Shown here: positions 32,799 through 41,169 of the stretch, in pieces
Layout of the letters: each line of letters begins with the position of its first letter
Position numbering within the stretch: the stretch's first letter is position 1
Source of the DNA: Paenibacillus sinensis
GTDB lineage: Bacteria > Bacillota > Bacilli > Paenibacillales > Paenibacillaceae
Assembly (NCBI RefSeq): GCF_019904155.1
Contig: NZ_JAHCMB010000186.1
Coordinates: 1-55,807 of the forward strand
Reading direction: 5' to 3'
DNA: 55,807 nucleotides
Notes under the pieces: model-generated
Databases searched by the model: none
The model's input: the letters and a program-made list of their open reading frames with translations, nothing else
Told to the model about the DNA's origin: nothing
Position numbers and translations under genes: made by a program

Positions 32799-33338
32799 TT
32801 GCAGAACGATATTCAAGAAGTTTTGATCAGCGAAGAGCAAATCCAGGAAAGAATCAAGGAGCTCGGCGCCAAGCTGAGCGATGTATATGAGGGTCGCACT
32901 CCTTTAGTCATCTGCGTGCTGAAAGGCGCGTTTATTTTTATGGCTGATTTGGTTAAAGTTATTACCGTACCTGTTGAGATGGATTTCATGGCTGTATCCA
33001 GTTACGGAGCCGCCACCAGATCTTCGGGCGTCGTTAAGATTATCAAGGATCTGGACGTTCCGGTCGAAGGCCGTGATGTGCTGATCGTAGAAGACATTAT
33101 CGACAGCGGTCTTACGCTGAGTTACCTGATTGAACTCCTTCGCAATCGCAACGCCGCTTCGGTTTCGGTCGTTACCCTGTTCGACAAGCCGGCAGGCCGT
33201 ACGGTAGAACTGGAGGCTGACTATACCGGTTTTGTTATTCCTGACGAATTTATTGTCGGGTATGGACTGGATTATGCCGAGAAATATCGGAATCTTCCTT
33301 ATATTGGGATTCTGAAACCGGAGATCTATACCAAATAA
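32799..33338 (+). CDS. hprT: Hypoxanthine phosphoribosyltransferase
   Basis: A 179-residue purine salvage enzyme that makes IMP from hypoxanthine and PRPP. The PRPP motif VLIVEDIIDSGLTL is near residue 98 and the purine-contact motif DEFIVGYGLDYAEKYRNLPY near 150. Start is TTG at 32799, set by AGGAGG at 32785-32790 with 8-bp spacing. In B. subtilis the protein also pairs with TilS to activate ftsH. Confidence 0.96.
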   Translation: MQNDIQEVLISEEQIQERIKELGAKLSDVYEGRTPLVICVLKGAFIFMADLVKVITVPVEMDFMAVSSYGAATRSSGVVKIIKDLDVPVEGRDVLIVEDIIDSGLTLSYLIELLRNRNAASVSVVTLFDKPAGRTVELEADYTGFVIPDEFIVGYGLDYAEKYRNLPYIGILKPEIYTK

Positions 33339-33391
33339 CCTTTTTCCAAGCCTTGCTTCCCCGGCTGCATTTCGGCCGGAAGCCCCTCTAT

Positions 33392-33421
33392 TTGAGGTGT
33401 TCCGATAGGCTATGTTACAAT
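33392..33421 (+). promoter_or_regulatory. ftsH promoter
   Basis: -35 TTGAGG (33392-33397), 18-bp spacer, -10 TACAAT (33416-33421), 30 bp before the ATG. Confidence 0.6.
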
Positions 33422-33450
33422 AACTTAAGTGTTGCGAGAGGAGGTAGGGG

Positions 33451-35505
33451 ATGAATCGGTTCATCCGGAATTCTGGTTTTTATTTGATTTTATTTCTTGT
33501 CGTGGTGGGCATCGTCCAATTCGTCAGCAATGGAAATGAAGCCGCCGATTTCCCTAGATACGACCAGTTACGGCAGGAGCTTAAGAATAATAATGTGAAG
33601 AATTTGACGGTTCAGTTCGAGGGCAATGCCTTTCTCGTAACCGGCGCTTACAAAGAGAAGCCGGACGGGGCTAAATCGGATAGCTTCTCCACTTATATTC
33701 CTCCTACGGATGCGGCTATCAATGAACTGACGGATGCCAGTGAAAGCAACAGTATTCCGTTCACCCAGAAGAAAATGGAGGGCGACAGCATCTGGCTGAC
33801 CTTCCTGTCTTCCATTATACCGCTTGTGATCATGTTCATCCTGTTCTTCTTCCTGTTCAATCAGGCGCAAGGCGGGGGCGGCAAGGTCATGAACTTCGGG
33901 AAGAGCAAGGCCCGCCTCTACAACGAAGAGAAGAAGAGAGTCACATTCGAGGATGTGGCGGGAGCCGATGAAGAGAAGCAGGAGCTTGTCGAAGTCGTTG
34001 AATTCCTGAAGGACCCCCGGAAATTCGCCGCTGTTGGCGCGCGCATTCCTAAAGGCGTTCTGCTTGTGGGCCCTCCGGGTACTGGTAAAACCCTTCTTGC
34101 CCGCGCCGTTGCGGGCGAAGCGGGCGTTCCATTCTTCAGCATCTCCGGTTCGGACTTTGTGGAAATGTTCGTCGGTGTCGGCGCATCCCGTGTCCGCGAC
34201 CTGTTCGAGAACGCGAAGAAGAACGCGCCTTGCATTATCTTCATCGACGAAATCGATGCTGTCGGACGCCAGCGTGGCGCCGGACTCGGCGGCGGCCATG
34301 ACGAACGCGAGCAGACGCTCAACCAACTGCTCGTCGAAATGGACGGCTTCGGCGGCAATGAAGGCATCATCATCGTCGCGGCAACGAACCGCGCCGATAT
34401 TCTCGATCCCGCGCTGCTTCGTCCGGGACGCTTTGACCGTCAGATTACGGTTGATCGTCCGGATGTGAAGGGACGCGAAGCAGTTCTGAAGGTTCACTCC
34501 CGCAACAAGCCGCTGACGAAGGACGTGAAGCTTGATGTAATCGCCAAGCGCACGACTGGCTTCACCGGCGCAGATCTGGAGAACCTGCTGAACGAAGCGG
34601 CCCTGCTGGCCGCTCGCCGCAACCGCAAGGATATCTCCATGCGGGAAGTTGATGAAGCGATCGACCGCGTTATCGTCGGCACCGAGAAACGCAGCCGCGT
34701 AATCAGCGACCGCGAGAAACGGATTGTCGCTTACCATGAAGCCGGCCACACCATCGCCGGATACTTCCTGGAGCATGCCGATATGGTTCACAAGGTTACG
34801 ATTATCCCGCGCGGACGCGCCGGCGGATATGTCATCATGCTTCCGAAGGAAGACCGCATGCTCGTTACGAAACAGGAATTGCTCGATAAGGTTACCGGAC
34901 TCCTCGGGGGCCGGGTTGCCGAAGAAATGTTCATCGGCGAAATCGGTACGGGCGCTTACAGCGACTTCCAGCAAGCAACCCGGATCGTCCGCAGCATGAT
35001 CATGGAATACGGCATGAGCGATAAGCTCGGTCCGATGCAGTTCGGTACGAGTCAAGGCCAGGTGTTCCTCGGCCGCGATATCGGACACGAGCAGAACTAC
35101 AGTGATTCGATCGCTTATGAGATCGACCAGGAAATGCAGCGCTTCACTAACGAATGCTACGAACGATGCAGAGCGCTTCTGCAGGAGCATTCCAAGGAAA
35201 TGCACCTCATTGCGAACACGCTGCTTGAGAAAGAGACGCTTGAGCTTGAGCAGATTAAAGAGCTGATCGAGCAGGGCTACCTGACCGAGGACGGCAAGCC
35301 GGAAGGCGGCGAGGGAACGACTAATGACGGTGCGGAGCCGCTCATCGATTCCATCGGTGACGTCAAAGTCCGTATCCAGGGTAAATCCGAGGAGCAGAGC
35401 GCTACGCTTGGCGATGCGCCGAAGGATATACCGAACAATCCGCAGCAAGACGGCGGAGATAAAGACAATACCGATGGCAGCGGCGGCGGAAGCAGCCTAA
35501 GCTAA
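33451..35505 (+). CDS. ftsH: ATP-dependent membrane metalloprotease FtsH
   Basis: A 684-residue membrane AAA+ protease that removes misfolded and regulatory proteins. Two membrane segments (about 7-22 and 108-128) flank a small outer domain. The AAA module has Walker A GPPGTGKT near residue 206, Walker B IIFIDEID near 262 and the SRH region. The zinc site HEAGH is near 430. The C-terminal tail (about 620-684) is acidic and Gly/Ser-rich. ATG follows AGAGGAGG. Single-gene unit with its own promoter and strong terminator. Confidence 0.97.
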   Translation: MNRFIRNSGFYLILFLVVVGIVQFVSNGNEAADFPRYDQLRQELKNNNVKNLTVQFEGNAFLVTGAYKEKPDGAKSDSFSTYIPPTDAAINELTDASESNSIPFTQKKMEGDSIWLTFLSSIIPLVIMFILFFFLFNQAQGGGGKVMNFGKSKARLYNEEKKRVTFEDVAGADEEKQELVEVVEFLKDPRKFAAVGARIPKGVLLVGPPGTGKTLLARAVAGEAGVPFFSISGSDFVEMFVGVGASRVRDLFENAKKNAPCIIFIDEIDAVGRQRGAGLGGGHDEREQTLNQLLVEMDGFGGNEGIIIVAATNRADILDPALLRPGRFDRQITVDRPDVKGREAVLKVHSRNKPLTKDVKLDVIAKRTTGFTGADLENLLNEAALLAARRNRKDISMREVDEAIDRVIVGTEKRSRVISDREKRIVAYHEAGHTIAGYFLEHADMVHKVTIIPRGRAGGYVIMLPKEDRMLVTKQELLDKVTGLLGGRVAEEMFIGEIGTGAYSDFQQATRIVRSMIMEYGMSDKLGPMQFGTSQGQVFLGRDIGHEQNYSDSIAYEIDQEMQRFTNECYERCRALLQEHSKEMHLIANTLLEKETLELEQIKELIEQGYLTEDGKPEGGEGTTNDGAEPLIDSIGDVKVRIQGKSEEQSATLGDAPKDIPNNPQQDGGDKDNTDGSGGGSSLS

Positions 35506-35517
35506 CAATAAAGCAGA

Positions 35518-35560
35518 AGAAGCCCGGAGAACACGACGTTCTCCGGGCTTCTTTTTTCTT
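35518..35560 (+). terminator. ftsH terminator
   Basis: AGAAGCCCGGAGAAC (35518-35532) pairs with GTTCTCCGGGCTTCT (35538-35552), then a run of T. It lies between convergent ftsH and hxlR and could serve both. Confidence 0.92.
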
Positions 35561-35606
35561 GTATAGAGCATGTATGATGACTTGACGCGTCCTGCCTCGC
35601 TTATCC

Positions 35607-35951
35607 CTACAGACTAATGCCAAAGCGTTTCAGCTCGATAAAAATTCCCTCCAGCTGCCGGCCCTTATCCGTCAAGCTGTACTCGACGCGAGGAGGAACC
35701 TCCGGATACACCTTTCGATTCACGATGCCGTGATCCTCCAGTTCCTTGAGCCGCAGAGAGAGCGTCTTGGGGCTAATTCCTTCCAGTGATTTCAGCAGAT
35801 CGCTGAACCGGAGCGTCCCTTCGATCAGCAGATCGCGGATAATGAGAAAGGTCCACTTCGTTCCGATAATGTCCAGCGTTCTGGCGATCGGACAGGGCTC
35901 GCCCGGCGTTCCTTTCGTCAGCTCAATTATCTCCGGACCCGAAATATCCAT
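35607..35951 (-). CDS. HxlR-family winged-helix regulator
   Basis: A 114-residue DNA-binding regulator of the HxlR/DUF24 group. The family-typical cysteine C20 in EPCPIARTLDIIGTKW is often redox- or quinone-sensing; RFSDLLKSLEGISPKTLSLRL is the recognition helix region and PRVEYSLTDKGRQLEGI the wing. ATG at 35951 follows GAGGAGG on the minus strand. It diverges from an MdaB-like reductase and an SDR, so it probably controls those two genes in response to electrophiles or quinones; that link is inferred from context and family. Confidence 0.88.
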   Translation of the reverse strand: MDISGPEIIELTKGTPGEPCPIARTLDIIGTKWTFLIIRDLLIEGTLRFSDLLKSLEGISPKTLSLRLKELEDHGIVNRKVYPEVPPRVEYSLTDKGRQLEGIFIELKRFGISL

Positions 35952-36125
35952 TCGACAGCCTCCTCACCTATTTATTTCTGATAAATCCAATCATACCACA
36001 AAACTTCCCTTTCAGAAACTATATGAAATAAATATCACTACTTCCCAAAATGAACTATTGCATTTTATAATATCGACGAATGGCCATTCAAAATAACATT
36101 TGTTGTTTGAGAGGGAGTGAAGGCA

Positions 36126-36680
36126 TTGAAGAATTTCCTCGTAATCAACGGGCACCAGAAATATGCCGGTGCGGAGGGAAGACTGAATCAGACGCTTGCC
36201 GATACAATAGCCGCCGAGTTAAGCGAACAAGGCGAGGTGCGGACCACAACGGTTCAGCACGGATACGACATTGAAGAAGAACGGAACAAGTTCCTGTGGG
36301 CAGATCTCGTTATTTTTCAGACCCCGATTTATTGGTTCAGCGTTCCGGGGCTGATGAAGACTTATATGGATGAAGTCTACGCCCCGGGAACGTTCTTCGA
36401 AGGAGCCGGATCTTATGGCCGGGGCGGTCTGCTGACCGGAACGAAGTATATGTTCTCCACAACCTGGAACGCTCCGGAGCAAGCCTTTGGCGATCCCGGC
36501 CAGTTCTTCAGAGGAGCCGATTTGGAAGAGGCGCTACGCCATCTTCACCGGGTTCAGGAGTATGTCGGGATGAAGCCGCTGAGAAGCTATGCCTGCTATG
36601 ACGTGATCAAAAATCCGCGTATCGAAGATTATGTTACAGGTCTTCAGCGCCACCTGAATGAGGTAGTGACAGGCGCTTAA
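36126..36680 (+). CDS. MdaB-like NAD(P)H:quinone oxidoreductase
   Basis: A 184-residue flavodoxin-fold reductase, closely patterned on E. coli MdaB: FLVINGHQKYAGAEGRLNQT at the start, FLWADLVIFQTPIYWFSVPG, the GSYGRGGLLTGTKYMFSTTW stretch and ETFFRG-type C-terminal segment with WNAPEQAFGDPGQFF. Such enzymes use FAD/FMN to reduce quinones by two electrons, avoiding radicals. GTG at 36117 is possible but abuts the ribosome binding site; TTG at 36126, 8 bp after GAGGGAG, gives the family N-terminus. Next gene (SDR) is 42 bp on, likely an operon. Confidence 0.85.
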   Translation: MKNFLVINGHQKYAGAEGRLNQTLADTIAAELSEQGEVRTTTVQHGYDIEEERNKFLWADLVIFQTPIYWFSVPGLMKTYMDEVYAPGTFFEGAGSYGRGGLLTGTKYMFSTTWNAPEQAFGDPGQFFRGADLEEALRHLHRVQEYVGMKPLRSYACYDVIKNPRIEDYVTGLQRHLNEVVTGA

Positions 36681-36722
36681 CTTACCATTAACAATGGGAT
36701 GGACAAAAAGGAGGAGCATTAA

Positions 36723-37442
36723 ATGCCGAATGTAACGAATCAGAAGATTGTCATTATCGGTGGCAGCTCGGGAATCGGACTGGAAACGGCCAGACAGCTG
36801 CTGGCGCTTGGAAATCAGGTCGTGATCGCCAGCCGTTCAGCGGAGAAGCTGGAACAGGCGGTGGCAAGCCTGGGGCCGGGAGCGGAATCCCGTCAGGTTG
36901 ATATGATGAAGGAGGAACAGGTGAAGCAGCTTTTTGACAGTATCGGCGTCTTCGATCATCTGGTGGTCAGCGCGGCTGAGACATCGGGCGGAGCGTTTCT
37001 TCAGACGGATACGGCGGCGGCCCGCCAGCTGTTCGACAATAAATTCTGGGGGCAGTACCTGGCGGTGAAATACGGCGTTCCCCATCTATCCGCGGGCGGA
37101 TCGGTCACGCTGTTCTCGGGAGTCGTCGCCTATAAGGCGATGGTGGGTTCTTCGGTGCTGGGCGCCGTGAACTCCGCTGTATCGTCTCTCGGGCAGACCC
37201 TTGCGCTGGAGCTGGCTCCGATCCGCGTCAATGTGGTATCACCGGGCATTATTGATACGCCTTCGCGCAGCGGCATGCAGGAGGAGGCGCGGAGCCAATT
37301 CTATGAATCGGTTGCCGCCAAGCTTCCGGTAAAAAGGGTTGGCGCTGCCGAGGATGTCGCCAAAGGCGTCGTGTACCTGATCGGCAATGGCTTCGTAACC
37401 GGGACGGTGCTGCATGTGGAAGGCGGTCATATACTGGCTTAA
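36723..37442 (+). CDS. Atypical short-chain dehydrogenase/reductase
   Basis: A 239-residue Rossmann-fold protein of the SDR superfamily. The cofactor loop GGSSGIG (13-19), an ASRS region near 36-39 suggesting NADP(H), FSGVVA at 131-136 with the expected serine, and LALELAPIRVNVVSPG near 160-175 are intact. The catalytic YxxxK is not: by alignment of the flanking helix, Tyr is replaced by L146 and Lys by N150 (segment SVLGAVNSAVSSL). So it may be a reductase with altered chemistry or a non-catalytic cofactor-binding protein. ATG follows AAAGGAGG. A strong terminator follows. Confidence 0.82.
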   Translation: MPNVTNQKIVIIGGSSGIGLETARQLLALGNQVVIASRSAEKLEQAVASLGPGAESRQVDMMKEEQVKQLFDSIGVFDHLVVSAAETSGGAFLQTDTAAARQLFDNKFWGQYLAVKYGVPHLSAGGSVTLFSGVVAYKAMVGSSVLGAVNSAVSSLGQTLALELAPIRVNVVSPGIIDTPSRSGMQEEARSQFYESVAAKLPVKRVGAAEDVAKGVVYLIGNGFVTGTVLHVEGGHILA

Positions 37443-37445
37443 TGG

Positions 37446-37494
37446 AAGCCGCGGAAACGCCGGATTCGATATCCGGCGTTTCCGCGGCTTTTTT
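37446..37494 (+). terminator. Terminator after the SDR gene
   Basis: A 20-bp perfect stem (AAGCCGCGGAAACGCCGGAT with its complement at 37471-37490) around a 5-nt loop is followed by TTTTTT. Confidence 0.95.
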
Positions 37495-37557
37495 ATATTA
37501 GGGAAGAATGCGCTTGTTCCCGCCTGCGGCGCGGCTGTCGCCGGGTGTTTCACCCGA

Positions 37558-37586
37558 TTGACACGAAGTAGACAGTTGTGTACATT
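37558..37586 (+). promoter_or_regulatory. nadA promoter with overlapping dyad
   Basis: -35 TTGACA (37558-37563), 17-bp spacer, -10 TACATT (37581-37586). Within it TAGACA-gt-TGTGTA (37569-37582) is an imperfect dyad. Its place between the promoter hexamers and its TAGACA half-site suggest an operator, possibly for NiaR (the niacin-responsive NAD repressor), from memory of its motif. Confidence 0.5.
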
Positions 37587-37707
37587 AGTGATAAATATTA
37601 CGAAGTCTAATCTTTTTCATAAACCTGCTTCAGATTTAATAACCGGTTTACCGACAGATGGGCTGTGCTGCAGGCATAGCGTCAAGACATAAGGGGGAAC
37701 GTGAACA

Positions 37708-38646
37708 GTGGAAGCTCTGGCGCTGGAACGTAGGCAGGAACAGAACCGTGAACTGCGTGAACGCTTGGAACAGCTCAAGAAGGAACGGAATGCCATTATT
37801 CTGGCTCACTATTATCAGCGCGATGAAATTCAGGAGGTTGCCGATTTCCGGGGAGACTCCTTTTTGCTGGCTCAAAAGGCGGCGGCGACCGATGCGGAAG
37901 TAATTGTATTCTGCGGTGTGCATTTCATGGGAGAAAGCGCCAAAATTCTGGCTCCGAACAAGACGGTGCTGATTCCGGACGAACGTGCGGGCTGCCCGAT
38001 GGCCGATATGGTGAACGTAGACGGTCTTCGCAAGCTGAAGGCCAAGCATCCGAACGCGAAGGTTGTCACTTACATCAATTCTTCCGCCGAGATCAAGGCG
38101 GAGACCGATATTTGCTGTACCTCTGCCAACGCGGTGCGGGTGATTGAATCCGTGGACGCCGAGGAGATCATCTGGGTCCCCGACAAGAATCTGGGCCATT
38201 ATGTTCAGGAGAAGACCGGCAAGAAGCTCATCATTTGGGAAGGCTACTGCAACACTCATGATATGCTGACCGTTAAGGATGTTGTGGAAATGAAGGCCAA
38301 GTACCCGAACGCCGAGTTCGTTGTACATCCTGAATGCCGTCCTGAAGTCGTGGCTATGGGCGATTTTGTCGGCAGCACCACCGCCATTATCGATTACTGC
38401 AAGAAGTCGGAGACTCGCGAATTTATCGTCGGAACCGAAGACGGAACGGGTTATCAGCTGCGAAATGACAGCCCGGACAAGGCATTTCATTTTGCTTCTA
38501 AATTCCTTGTGTGTCCGAACATGAAGGTCAACAATCTCAAAAAACTGGTGAAATGCCTGGAGACGATGAAGCCGCAGATTTATGTGCCGGAGGCTGTCGC
38601 AGACAAAGCCAGATTGTCCTTAGAGCGCATGCTACAAGTCAAGTAG
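37708..38646 (+). CDS. nadA: Quinolinate synthase
   Basis: A 312-residue [4Fe-4S] enzyme that condenses iminoaspartate with dihydroxyacetone phosphate to quinolinate, the second step of de novo NAD synthesis. Cluster-ligand cysteines appear in FCGVHFMGE, HPECRPE and VCPNMKV; CCTSANAV and AHYYQRDEIQEVADF are further family motifs. GTG start behind AAGGGGG. First gene of nadA-nadB-nadC; B. subtilis has nadB-nadC-nadA elsewhere in the chromosome. Confidence 0.94.
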   Translation: MEALALERRQEQNRELRERLEQLKKERNAIILAHYYQRDEIQEVADFRGDSFLLAQKAAATDAEVIVFCGVHFMGESAKILAPNKTVLIPDERAGCPMADMVNVDGLRKLKAKHPNAKVVTYINSSAEIKAETDICCTSANAVRVIESVDAEEIIWVPDKNLGHYVQEKTGKKLIIWEGYCNTHDMLTVKDVVEMKAKYPNAEFVVHPECRPEVVAMGDFVGSTTAIIDYCKKSETREFIVGTEDGTGYQLRNDSPDKAFHFASKFLVCPNMKVNNLKKLVKCLETMKPQIYVPEAVADKARLSLERMLQVK

Positions 38647-38687
38647 CATGCGCTACTCTTTCGATTAGGAACAGGTGAAGAGCGGTC

Positions 38688-40304
38688 ATGATTCCACAAT
38701 ATTTGGTTGATTTCGATCTCCGGGAGCTGCCGGTCGTCGAGACGGATTGCATCGTCATCGGCTCGGGCATTGCCGGATTATTCACGGCGATCAAGGCAAG
38801 CGAGGATCGCAGGGTCGTTATGCTCACGAAGAAATCGGTGATGGAGAGCAACACGCGCTATGCCCAGGGAGGCATAGCCGCCGTTATCGCCGAAGACGAT
38901 TCTCCCGTCTATCATCGTCAGGACACGCTGATGGCCGGAGCGGGTCTATGCTCCTCGTCCTCTGTTGACGCGCTGGTGAACGAAGGGCCCGAAGGGGTCC
39001 GCGAATTGATTCGTCTCGGCACGCTGTTCGACAAGGAGGACGGTGTCCTTGCGCTGACCCAGGAGGGCGCCCACAGCCACCGGCGCATCCTGCATGCGAA
39101 CGGCGACGCGACCGGCTATGAGATCGTACGGGCGCTGTCCGAGCAGCTTACCCGGCATCCCAATATCGAGGTATGGGACGATCATTATGTCATCGACCTC
39201 ATTACCGAGGACGGGGAATGCGTCGGCGCGCTCGTTCAGAACCCAAGCGGCGAGCGCCTGTTCCTGAAGGGCGATGCGACTATTCTCTGTTCGGGCGGAT
39301 CAGGCCAGCTGTACCGTTACACAACGAATCCCGATGTGGCGACTGGCGACGGTGTGGCGATCGCCTACCGGGCGGGTGCGCATATCCGCGATATGGAATT
39401 TCTGCAGTTCCATCCCACGGCGCTGAGTTATCCGGGCGCTCCCCGCTTCCTGATATCGGAGGCGGTGCGGGGCGAGGGCGCAGTGCTGCGGAACATTAAC
39501 GGCGAGCGGTTCATGGAACGTTATCATGAGCTTCTGGAGCTGGCTCCCCGGGATATCGTGGCGCGGGCGATTCTCAGCGAGATGGACGAGACGAAATCGA
39601 CCTTTGTCTATTTGGATATCACCCATGAATCTCCGGATATGGTGAAGCACCGTTTCCCTACGATTTATGAGACCTGCATCAGCTACGGTCTGGATATTAC
39701 GAGCGACTGGATTCCGGTGGCTCCGGCTGCGCATTATATGATGGGAGGCATCAAGACCGACCTGAACGGCGAGAGCAGCATTCCGCGGCTCTTTGCCTGC
39801 GGGGAAGTGTCGTCTACCGGCGTTCATGGCGCGAACCGCTTGGCGAGCAATTCCCTGTCCGAAGCGATCGTCTTCGGCCGCCGCATTATCGAGCGCGTGC
39901 GCAGTCTGCCGAAGCTCAAGAATGGCCCGGTATCGGCGGGCTGCGATCTGGGCCGGCATGAGCATTCCACCCAGGCGATTGTAGAGCGGCGCTTGAAGCT
40001 TCAGAAGATTATGGTCCGGTACGCCGGTCTGCGCCGGAACGAAGAGATGCTGAACAAGGGGCTGGATGAATTGAAGCGTCAGCTTCCAATATTCAGCGGA
40101 GCGCTGACCAAGCGGGAAGAATATGAATTTGCCAATATGCTGACCTGCAGCCTGCTGATCACGGAATCGGCGCTGGCGCGTCAGGAGAGCAGAGGGGCCC
40201 ATTACCGCGAGGATTTTCCGCAGCGGGACGATGAGCATTGGCGCAAACATTTGCTCCAGATTCGGGGCGTTGGCATTGTAGAGGAGAAAAGTGATGATGT
40301 TTAA
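38688..40304 (+). CDS. nadB: L-aspartate oxidase
   Basis: A 538-residue FAD enzyme oxidising aspartate to iminoaspartate, which NadA uses. The dinucleotide fold CIVIGSGIAGLF is at about residues 21-32; NTRYAQGGIAAV near 58, MGGIKTDLNGESSIPRLFAC near 350 and GEVSSTGVHGANRLASNSL near 370 are hallmarks of the succinate dehydrogenase/aspartate oxidase family. ATG at 38688. Overlaps nadC by 11 nt. Confidence 0.95.
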   Translation: MIPQYLVDFDLRELPVVETDCIVIGSGIAGLFTAIKASEDRRVVMLTKKSVMESNTRYAQGGIAAVIAEDDSPVYHRQDTLMAGAGLCSSSSVDALVNEGPEGVRELIRLGTLFDKEDGVLALTQEGAHSHRRILHANGDATGYEIVRALSEQLTRHPNIEVWDDHYVIDLITEDGECVGALVQNPSGERLFLKGDATILCSGGSGQLYRYTTNPDVATGDGVAIAYRAGAHIRDMEFLQFHPTALSYPGAPRFLISEAVRGEGAVLRNINGERFMERYHELLELAPRDIVARAILSEMDETKSTFVYLDITHESPDMVKHRFPTIYETCISYGLDITSDWIPVAPAAHYMMGGIKTDLNGESSIPRLFACGEVSSTGVHGANRLASNSLSEAIVFGRRIIERVRSLPKLKNGPVSAGCDLGRHEHSTQAIVERRLKLQKIMVRYAGLRRNEEMLNKGLDELKRQLPIFSGALTKREEYEFANMLTCSLLITESALARQESRGAHYREDFPQRDDEHWRKHLLQIRGVGIVEEKSDDV

Positions 40305-41169
40305 CGGATATAATGAACAGCTGGTAGAGTCCATCAAGGCATGGCTTCGGGAGGATGTCGGGTCCGGCGACGTGACCACCCAGACGACGATCCCCTCCGG
40401 ACACCAGTCCAAGGGAATCATTCATGCCAAGGAAGGCGGGGTCGTCTGCGGCCTTCCGGTAGCGGAACTCGTATTCGAGGTGGTGGACCCTTCTCTGAGT
40501 TTCCTTCCTCGGGTTAAGGAGGGAGAGGTGATCGCCAAGGGCACCGTTCTGGCCGAAGTGGAAGGCAGCACGCATTCCATTCTGACCGGCGAACGGCTTG
40601 CGCTGAACCTCATGCAGCGGCTGTCCGGAATCGCGACCCGGACGGCTTCGTTCGTTGCGGCGCTGGAAGGGCTGCCGACCAGGCTGGTCGACACCCGAAA
40701 GACGACGCCGGGACACCGGATGCTGGAGAAATATGCCGTACGCGTCGGCGGTGGCGCGAACCACCGGTTCGGATTATACGACGCCGTAATGATTAAGGAT
40801 AATCATATCAAGGGCGCAGGCGGCATTTCGCAGGCGGTCGGCCGGGCTCGGGCGCATATCCCGCATACAATGACGATTGAGGTCGAAACCGAGAGCCTGG
40901 ATCAGGTAGAGGAGGCGCTGGCCGCAGGTGCGGATATTATCATGCTCGACAATATGTCCCATGAGATGATGACTGAGGCGGTGCGCCGGATCAAGACCAA
41001 GGCTTCGCATGTCAAGACCGAGGCCTCGGGCAATGTGTCGCTGGAGACCGTCCGCTCCATTGCCGAAACCGGCGTCGACGTGATCTCGGTCGGACGGCTG
41101 ACTTACTCCTTCGCAAGCCTGGATATCAGTCTGGACTTGAATGCGAAGAAGGAGGGCGGCTTGTCATGA
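40294..41169 (+). CDS. nadC: Nicotinate-nucleotide pyrophosphorylase (carboxylating)
   Basis: A 291-residue quinolinate phosphoribosyltransferase forming nicotinate mononucleotide from quinolinate and PRPP. DTRKTTPGHRMLEKYAVRVG near 133 and MIKDNHI near 164 are diagnostic; a C-terminal barrel with IISVGRLTYS-type end is intact. Three codons GTG ATG ATG compete; ATG at 40294, 7 bp after GAGGAG, is preferred. Stop overlaps coaX start by 4 nt. Confidence 0.95.
   Translation: MMFNGYNEQLVESIKAWLREDVGSGDVTTQTTIPSGHQSKGIIHAKEGGVVCGLPVAELVFEVVDPSLSFLPRVKEGEVIAKGTVLAEVEGSTHSILTGERLALNLMQRLSGIATRTASFVAALEGLPTRLVDTRKTTPGHRMLEKYAVRVGGGANHRFGLYDAVMIKDNHIKGAGGISQAVGRARAHIPHTMTIEVETESLDQVEEALAAGADIIMLDNMSHEMMTEAVRRIKTKASHVKTEASGNVSLETVRSIAETGVDVISVGRLTYSFASLDISLDLNAKKEGGLS

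Noticed and set aside
33568..35448. 626-codon open frame antisense to ftsH
   Set aside because: Shadow of a highly conserved gene; low-complexity translation and no start signals.
36001..36120. Promoter TATAAT at 36066-36071 for the mdaB-SDR unit
   Set aside because: A perfect -10 is present but no acceptable -35 lies 16-18 bp upstream, so it was not called.
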